In this document: piece by piece, positions 58,182 to 64,000 of the stretch
Layout: each line of letters begins with the position of its first letter
How positions within the stretch are numbered: position 1 is the stretch's first letter
Assembly: GCF_000019185.1 (NCBI RefSeq)
Contig: NC_010334.1
Coordinates: 4,216,001-4,280,000 of the forward strand
Origin: Shewanella halifaxensis HAW-EB4
Lineage (GTDB): Bacteria; Pseudomonadota; Gammaproteobacteria; Enterobacterales; Shewanellaceae
Length of the DNA stretch: 64,000 bases
Direction of reading: 5' to 3'
The notes under the pieces: model-generated
The model's database searches: none
What the model saw: only the letters and a program-made list of their open reading frames with translations
What the model was told of the DNA's origin: nothing
Position numbers and translations under genes: made by a program

Positions 58182-59432
58182 GTGACGTTATCGCACCCTT
58201 CTCGTTTTGCCAGCAGTGCATTCTTACTACTTGGTGTGCTCTTAATCGCCATCAGCTTACGCAGCCCAATTACAGGGGTTGGCCCACTACTCGATGCCAT
58301 TAGAGCCGAGTTAAATCTGTCTGCAACACAGGCTGGAATGTTAACCACTCTGCCTTTGTTGGCATTTGCTTTTTTCTCGCCTATCGCATCAAAAGTTGGT
58401 CGTAAATGCGGCCTAGAGCTGGCATTGATGTTGTCGTTGCTGTTTATTCTTATCGGTCTAGTGGGTCGTTCGCTCGGTTCGGCCAGTGCACTATTTATCG
58501 GCACGGTGGTCATCGGTGCCGGTATCGCCTTCGCTAATGTGCTACTGCCAAGTTTAATGAAGCGCGATTTCCCAAATAAAATTACCACCATGACCTCTAT
58601 GTATGTATTGATGATGGGTGCAGGCTCGGCAATGAGTGCCAGCTTAGCAATACCACTGACAGATATGGCCAATCAATTGTCGATAAGTGTGATCCCAACT
58701 TGGGCATTTTCCTTAGGTGGCCTAGTGATATTCCCGCTTATCGCTATCTTAGTATGGCTACCACAGATACGTAATCACACCGCCCCAAGCAAAGATACCC
58801 AAACACTCGATAGCCACAGCTACCTGTGGCGTAATAGTAGCGCCTGGCAGATCACTCTTTTTTTGGCTTTAAACTCTTTCTTGATGTATATCTTCATCAG
58901 CTGGCTACCCACCATCTTAGTGGATAACGGTTTTAACCATCATGAAGCAGGCGTCATTCACGGCGTTCTACAGCTGTTTACTGCGGTGCCAGCCTTAATA
59001 TTAATTCCGTTTATGAGTAAACTTAAAGACAAACGTCTACTCAGCTTTAGCTTAACCCTGATGGCATTTATTGGCATCATGGGGCTATTACTTAAGCCAG
59101 AGCTTGCCATGATTTGGGCGATGCTATTTGGCTTTGGTGCTGGTGGTGGATTTATCGTGGCGCTGGCCTTAATAAGCCTTCGCACCGAAAGTGCACACCA
59201 AGCTGCGACTCTGTCAGGCATGGCACAGTTTTTAGGTTACTTACTTGCGGCAACAGGACCGATGATCATGGGTGAGTTACACGAGCAAACTGCAAGCTGG
59301 CAATTGCCACTGATCCTATGTGCAATCTGTGCCATCTTATGGAGTGCGTTTTCTCTATTAGCGGCAAAAGATGAGTTAATCGAACCTGCGGCTCATAACC
59401 GTAATGCCACATTAGAGGAAAACCTCTCCTAA
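58182..59432 (+). CDS. MFS transporter, CynX/NimT family
   Basis: A 416-residue, 12-helix major facilitator. SLRSPITGVGPLLDAI in helix 1 and the loop GRKCGLELAL are typical of the cyanate/2-nitroimidazole subfamily. Start is GTG at 58182 with AGGAG six bases upstream. Gene order with the NimR-like regulator suggests inducible efflux of a small toxic compound; the natural substrate is not known. Confidence 0.9.
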   Translation: MTLSHPSRFASSAFLLLGVLLIAISLRSPITGVGPLLDAIRAELNLSATQAGMLTTLPLLAFAFFSPIASKVGRKCGLELALMLSLLFILIGLVGRSLGSASALFIGTVVIGAGIAFANVLLPSLMKRDFPNKITTMTSMYVLMMGAGSAMSASLAIPLTDMANQLSISVIPTWAFSLGGLVIFPLIAILVWLPQIRNHTAPSKDTQTLDSHSYLWRNSSAWQITLFLALNSFLMYIFISWLPTILVDNGFNHHEAGVIHGVLQLFTAVPALILIPFMSKLKDKRLLSFSLTLMAFIGIMGLLLKPELAMIWAMLFGFGAGGGFIVALALISLRTESAHQAATLSGMAQFLGYLLAATGPMIMGELHEQTASWQLPLILCAICAILWSAFSLLAAKDELIEPAAHNRNATLEENLS

Positions 59433-59498
59433 TATGTCGCCTAAAACGGGGGACAGCGAGCCCCTCTTACTCCCTAAGACTAAAGTAATTTAACATTC

Positions 59499-60560
59499 TT
59501 ATGGAGTCCCCCGTACCAAAGACCTGTTTCTAATAATCCGCACTAAGAAGTGATGCACAACCCAGATAGCCAAAGAGGTCGCTACCACAGCTACCACAAT
59601 TGAGCTAAAGCGGTAACAGATAGAAAAGAAGGCATCTTGCTGCTCGGGGACAAACGCGCTTGTTAGCGGCACGGTTAACGCCGACATCGCCGAGAAGCCG
59701 ATGCCTGCTTTTATCCTGCCAATAGCCAGCCATCGGCAAAACAGACCTGCAGCAATGGCATACCCCAGCAGAAAAAGCAGCATATTATTAGCCAAACTGT
59801 ACAAGATTAGCTGCAGTAACATGCCAGCTAAACAGCCAAGAAAAGTGCCAATAATGCGTATTTTAGCCACCGCCATCGAGCCGATGAAAGTCATGGGAGC
59901 CAGCACAATCAGGATTGAGGCTTGCGCCGACAAGGAGTCATTGAGAGCTGCCACCTGAAACAAGATAAATGCCGCCATGGCGATTATCCAGCCTAGCGCG
60001 GCTTGACGCACCATACCTATATGATCTTTTCGTTGATTATCGATATGAGTTTGCGCCTCACGGGGCTGCATTAAGCTCGCCTTAGGCAGCTTAATGCTTG
60101 GATCAGGAAACAGATACAAGGCTAAGGCCACAATCGGCCCCGTCAACAATGCAGAAGCGATTAGCCCCATCACAAAGTCTTCGAGATCGAAGCCCTGATA
60201 ACTGCCAAAGTTCAGTAGAATAGAACCCATCAACAATCCGATATAGCCAAAAAGATAGCTGCTCTTGTGTGTCATAGCGATGCACTTAAACATCAGCATA
60301 ATCGCCACGGCTACAGTCATTAACAATGGATAGGGTTGAAAAAAGCCAACAATAAAGCTGACCTGCACACAGACCCAAGTTACCCCCAGAATTAATTGCA
60401 CTATGATGCTGCCATTCCATCTATCGATTTGGGTTAATACAAACATAGGTAATAGCGCGGCGAACATGCCATTTGACCAGCTAAAGACCAAGGTAATCGC
60501 CAGCCCAAACACACAGCCAAACCAGATCCGTTGGGTTTTTCTCAAAGTCTTAATTTGCAC
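59499..60560 (-). CDS. DUF2955 / FUSC-like inner-membrane transporter
   Basis: A 353-residue membrane protein with two blocks of hydrophobic helices separated by a cytosolic loop (about 165-185). This is the DUF2955 layout related to fusaric acid/aromatic acid exporters (AaeB-like). It lies 45 bases downstream of an HlyD-type adaptor gene in the same direction, with a divergent LysR gene, as in aae-type efflux loci. Substrate unknown. Confidence 0.83.
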   Translation of the reverse strand: MQIKTLRKTQRIWFGCVFGLAITLVFSWSNGMFAALLPMFVLTQIDRWNGSIIVQLILGVTWVCVQVSFIVGFFQPYPLLMTVAVAIMLMFKCIAMTHKSSYLFGYIGLLMGSILLNFGSYQGFDLEDFVMGLIASALLTGPIVALALYLFPDPSIKLPKASLMQPREAQTHIDNQRKDHIGMVRQAALGWIIAMAAFILFQVAALNDSLSAQASILIVLAPMTFIGSMAVAKIRIIGTFLGCLAGMLLQLILYSLANNMLLFLLGYAIAAGLFCRWLAIGRIKAGIGFSAMSALTVPLTSAFVPEQQDAFFSICYRFSSIVVAVVATSLAIWVVHHFLVRIIRNRSLVRGTP

Positions 60561-60605
60561 AATAAGGCTTCCTAGTAGGCTATCGTTGATAAAATAACAG
60601 AAAAA

Positions 60606-61673
60606 TTAGTAGATATAGTGAAGCCAACTCACCAACTTAATCTGACTCCTAGCAAGCAAAGCCCACCCGCTATTATCTTCTGGATAGATCACCACCGTGG
60701 CACGAGAACCGACAAATAGCGGCTGAGGTAGAGTACTTTGACTGGTTAAATTAATTCGGACTCGCTGGGCATCTCGTACCCAGCGGTTGTTGGTCTCAAC
60801 ATGGGTCAGTTGTCCATTTGGACTTTGCTGCGCCGCCGCCACACCAAAGTCCCGGCTTTGCACATCAAGTGAGAATACCTTTCCCGGAAAGGCATCGAAT
60901 GCCACTAGCGCCTTTGACTGCTTGTCTATCCGAGCCACCGCTTTTTCACGAAAATCAGCTGCAATCCAGAGGGAATCGGTTGGAATAAAGGTCAGTAGCG
61001 GCATATGACTATTGGCTGTACTGCCTACCTCCAACTGCAGATTTGTCACGACCCCATCACTTGGTGCAAACACTTGAGTGTGGGAAAGATCCAGCTCTGC
61101 TTGCTGCAAACTATTCTTGGCTGCGCGCACAACACTGCTCTGCCCTGGTTGACTGCCGAGCTGCACGGTTAATGCCCGTAGATCCTGCTGAGCAGCACGT
61201 AGGTTAGCCCCTGATGCATTATTGTTTGCCAGAGCACTATCTAACATAGAGACCGAGACTAGCTTTTGCTTTGCCAACTGACTGATCCGTCGATACTCAC
61301 TACTGGCATTATCGAAAGCGGCTTGATTAGTGGCGACATTTGCTTCTGCCGCCTCCACCTTGGCGTACATAGCATCTTCTTGCTCATGTGCCTGCTCTAG
61401 CGCCAGCTGAGCTTTCTCCATCGCAAGCTGATACTTACGCGCATCGATGCTAAATAGCTTATCACCCCGTTTCAGTTGCTGATTATTATGCACTTCAACC
61501 GCAGTGACAGTTCCGGTTACTTCCGGGGCGATTTGGATCACGTAACCTTGGACTCGACTCTCAGTCGTTAACGGTACATAGCGATCGGCGATCACGATAT
61601 AACCAATAAGGAAGATGAAAATAATAATCAAGCTTTGCATCCAGCGACGAAAAGCATGTTCTGCGGTTTGCAT
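60606..61673 (-). CDS. HlyD/EmrA-type membrane fusion protein
   Basis: A 355-residue periplasmic adaptor: one N-terminal transmembrane helix (SLIIIFIFLIGYIVIA), a lipoyl half-motif (VEVHNNQQLKRGDKLFSID), a coiled-coil hairpin (about 80-190) and the second half-motif (VFAPSDGVVTNLQLEVGS). It would link the DUF2955 protein to an outer-membrane channel. ATG 61673 is chosen; upstream codons are open to a TTG at 61703 but add no family residues. Confidence 0.9.
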   Translation of the reverse strand: MQTAEHAFRRWMQSLIIIFIFLIGYIVIADRYVPLTTESRVQGYVIQIAPEVTGTVTAVEVHNNQQLKRGDKLFSIDARKYQLAMEKAQLALEQAHEQEDAMYAKVEAAEANVATNQAAFDNASSEYRRISQLAKQKLVSVSMLDSALANNNASGANLRAAQQDLRALTVQLGSQPGQSSVVRAAKNSLQQAELDLSHTQVFAPSDGVVTNLQLEVGSTANSHMPLLTFIPTDSLWIAADFREKAVARIDKQSKALVAFDAFPGKVFSLDVQSRDFGVAAAQQSPNGQLTHVETNNRWVRDAQRVRINLTSQSTLPQPLFVGSRATVVIYPEDNSGWALLARSQIKLVSWLHYIY

Positions 61674-61773
61674 GAATAGGTCCAAGGTCAATCTGAGGGA
61701 CAAGTATTATAGATATTGCTAATTAGATTAAATAGAATGGCAGATAGCGCACTTACAACCTATAGGTAGGACA

Positions 61774-62640
61774 ATGAACGTTAGCATGGATGATCTACAC
61801 CTGTTTGTATTAACCGTCCAACACGGCGGAATAAGCGCCGCGGCAAAGCAACACTCATTGCAACGCTCGAAAGTGAGTCGGCGCTTACAGGAACTCGAAA
61901 AGGCATTGGGCTGTCAGTTGCTTATCCGCACCACTAGACAAATAGAGTTAACCGAGAATGGCCGACTACTCTACCAGCAGATCAATCAGCCTTTGGGAAG
62001 CGTTGCTCAAGCAGCGAAGCTGCTAACTAATCAGCAGAAATCCTTGCAAGGTATGTTAAGAGTCGCAGTGCCTGCAGCCCTAATTACCTCAAACATGTTT
62101 ACTCTATTGCTAGAGAACTACCTAGAGCTGTTCCCTGATGTTTTATTAGAGGTGTTGCACTGTCAAGAGAGCATCGATCTCAAGCGAGACAATATCGATA
62201 TTCAAATCTTACCCGACGGGGTAAAGGTGAAAAATGAGGACTATGTCCAGCAGGCGCTACTACGCTTTCCAAGCAGCTTAGTCGCATCAAACGCTTACTT
62301 ACAAAGCCACGCGCCAATTAATGCCCTCAGTGATCTTTTTGCACACCCGTTAATGGTCAGTCGCTACAACCAAGCATCCCTCCCCGATGATCTTACCCTG
62401 AGACTTTGCTCAGATGATCTGCGCTTGATCCAGCATATGGCAACTACAGGTAAAGGCATTGCATTACTACCGACCATTTTACTCAAAGACTCACTTAAGT
62501 CCGGTGAGCTACTGCCGATTTTAACTCACGAGAAGCTGCCGGAGATCAAGCTCACCTTAATCTATCCATCTAGGCAATTTTTACCGGAAAAGACCCGTGC
62601 CTTAATCAAACTGCTTAGAGATGCCTTTAAGTTAAATTAG
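61774..62640 (+). CDS. LysR family transcriptional regulator
   Basis: A 288-residue LysR regulator: N-terminal winged helix (LFVLTVQHGGISAAAKQHSL, then VSRRLQELEKALGCQLLIRT) and C-terminal substrate-binding fold. It is divergent from the HlyD/DUF2955 pair with 100 bases between start codons, so it likely regulates that efflux operon. The inducer is unknown. TAGGTAGGAC precedes the ATG. Confidence 0.92.
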   Translation: MNVSMDDLHLFVLTVQHGGISAAAKQHSLQRSKVSRRLQELEKALGCQLLIRTTRQIELTENGRLLYQQINQPLGSVAQAAKLLTNQQKSLQGMLRVAVPAALITSNMFTLLLENYLELFPDVLLEVLHCQESIDLKRDNIDIQILPDGVKVKNEDYVQQALLRFPSSLVASNAYLQSHAPINALSDLFAHPLMVSRYNQASLPDDLTLRLCSDDLRLIQHMATTGKGIALLPTILLKDSLKSGELLPILTHEKLPEIKLTLIYPSRQFLPEKTRALIKLLRDAFKLN

Positions 62641-62740
62641 AGGGGATAACTTAGCCAGAAGCAATGGCTTGTCTTTCAAGCTCGACAGCGATTGCTCTAC
62701 CGACTCTAAATACTGATTGAACGCTAAGCATACCGCTTAT

Positions 62741-62774
62741 AAAAATAAAAAAACCAGTAACGAATCGCTACTGG
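62741..62774 (-). terminator. Terminator of the TonB-dependent receptor gene
   Basis: CCAGTAACG (62754-62762), AAT loop, CGCTACTGG (62766-62774), with one wobble pair. On the minus strand it is followed by a long U-run with one interruption (the A-rich 62741-62753). Confidence 0.85.
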
Positions 62775-62830
62775 CTTTTATTAATATCAATGCTTTTTAC
62801 AGCACGATATGACTGACTAATTATTTAATA

Positions 62831-64000
62831 TTAAAGCTTATAGTTTGCACCTAGGAAGAATGCACGACCCGTAGTGTCGTAATAACCTGCGCCATCGTAT
62901 ACATATGGGTTACGTGGTGGCGCAAGATCAAATGCATTCAATACACCAAAGCGTAAAGTTAGATCATCATTAAAGGCATATGAACCCGTGAAGTCCCAAA
63001 TAGTACTCGATGGAATATCGTTATAGTTGTTATTCTCAGGCTTCCAGTCGTTACTCGCAACGGCTGAATGACGGTAGTTAGAGCGTGCTTCTAGACTTAG
63101 TGCATCATACTTCCAGCCTAAGCTAAACATCGCTTTCCAACGTGGGTCTGTGTATTCACCTACGTCAACCTGTAGGTCATCAGCAAAACCCGTCGGGTTC
63201 GTTTGCCACTGCTCTAGATAAGTTGCAATAACATGAACTTTAAAGTCACCAAAGCTATCAGTTGGAATGTCATATTGGCTTTCAATATCGACACCTTTAA
63301 CGTCAAACGACGCAGAGTTAACAGGGCTTTGAACGAAATCGACAATATCACCTGTCGCTGCATCACGGGTAAATCGACTGCAATATACGTTATCTAGTGA
63401 CTCAGAGTCGTAGCAATAACGAACTGCTGTACTGACATCGATGTATTCAATTGCATCAGAGATCTCAAATGCCCAGTAATCTACTGTGATAGAGAAACCG
63501 TCAAGATAATTAGGTGTATAAACCGCACCAATAGTGTAATCGTGTGACGTTTCAGCCTTTAGATCTGGGTTACCCGCATTGCTACCAGCATGATTACTCA
63601 AGTACCAAGAATCAGATGGGTTCCAGCCTTGAGGTAAACCAGCAGCCTGACAATTTGCCTTACGGTTATCATTTGGACCTAGCTCCACGTTGATCTTGTC
63701 ACAAACGTCGGTGAAACTTTCGAATGTTTGTCCTGCAGGGCTAAATAACTCTCCAATATTTGGCGCTCGAACAGACTTTGAACGTGTTGCACGAAGACGA
63801 AGATCTTCGATTGGAGCCCAGTTTAAACCCACTTTCCAAGCATCATCTTGACCCGCAGTGCTGTAATCCATCCAGCGATAAGCGAGATCAAGAGCTAAGT
63901 CATGTGCGAGGAACATATCTGATAGTAATGGAATATTAAATTCAGCTGCAAATTCAGTAACATCATACTCACCCTTCATTGGGTTAGCACTGTTACCAAA
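62831..64000 (-). CDS. TonB-dependent receptor, C-terminal part
   Basis: The last ~390 residues of an outer-membrane TonB-dependent receptor; the frame stays open at the right edge, so the gene is cut by the window. RATRSKSVRAPNIGELFSP is the barrel strand motif common to the family, and the C-terminus AFFLGANYKL ends in alternating aromatic residues, as in barrel proteins. Two cysteine pairs (VCDKINV...NCQAAG, YCYDSES...YCSRF) lie in loops. Ligand cannot be told from this part. Confidence 0.93.
   Translation of the reverse strand, partial: FGNSANPMKGEYDVTEFAAEFNIPLLSDMFLAHDLALDLAYRWMDYSTAGQDDAWKVGLNWAPIEDLRLRATRSKSVRAPNIGELFSPAGQTFESFTDVCDKINVELGPNDNRKANCQAAGLPQGWNPSDSWYLSNHAGSNAGNPDLKAETSHDYTIGAVYTPNYLDGFSITVDYWAFEISDAIEYIDVSTAVRYCYDSESLDNVYCSRFTRDAATGDIVDFVQSPVNSASFDVKGVDIESQYDIPTDSFGDFKVHVIATYLEQWQTNPTGFADDLQVDVGEYTDPRWKAMFSLGWKYDALSLEARSNYRHSAVASNDWKPENNNYNDIPSSTIWDFTGSYAFNDDLTLRFGVLNAFDLAPPRNPYVYDGAGYYDTTGRAFFLGANYKL

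Overview
The window reads as chromosome of a marine gammaproteobacterium, most likely Shewanella or a close relative. The evidence is moderate GC, a B12-dependent methionine synthase with MetJ-type operator repeats, a YdcH/DUF465 protein, a DUF2076 protein, a DUF2541 protein, a large set of exported proteases and a TonB-dependent receptor. The species cannot be fixed from the sequence alone. I see no tRNA, rRNA, CRISPR array, transposase or integrase.

Region 1 (1-12280): the 5' part of an alpha-ribazole-phosphatase-like gene diverges from metH. Next come a 56-residue HPGH membrane peptide, a complete urease operon ureDABCEFG and a gene with three fused RidA domains. The block ends in a decayed second copy of the metH 3' end plus its downstream hairpin. 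The urease/RidA block is therefore bracketed by an intact and a degenerate metH terminus, which looks like the footprint of an inserted island.

Region 2 (12280-21400) holds housekeeping and orphan genes: a GNAT acetyltransferase, glutathione-dependent formaldehyde-activating enzyme, a large MscS-type channel, a YdcH protein, adenosine deaminase and a TM2 protein.

Region 3 (21450-30720) is rich in secreted proteins. A c-di-GMP-I (GEMM) riboswitch precedes an M66 (StcE/TagA-like) metalloprotease. After it come an RDD membrane protein, a leucine-rich-repeat protein, an exported discoidin-like protein, and an M4 metalloprotease whose C-terminus carries a six-cysteine knottin-like tail.

Region 4 (30850-40370) is transport and metabolism. 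It has a polar amino acid ABC transporter with ARG-box-like sites upstream, a YbaK-like deacylase, a flavodoxin-fold oxidoreductase, a NupC nucleoside transporter, a DUF2076 protein and an S9 peptidase.

Region 5 (40400-53600) has an SslE/AcfD-like M60 lipoprotein mucinase, an Asp-rich repeat lipoprotein, an unrecognised ~1200-residue cytoplasmic protein and a frameshifted YwqK-repeat lipoprotein gene with an internally duplicated C-terminus.

Region 6 (53950-64000) has NADH dehydrogenase II, small exported proteins, a NimR/NimT-like AraC/MFS pair, a LysR/HlyD/DUF2955 efflux module and the 3' part of a TonB-dependent receptor gene.

The common theme is extracellular proteolysis: three zinc endopeptidases of families linked to mucin or host-protein degradation and one serine peptidase, with at least one under second-messenger control.
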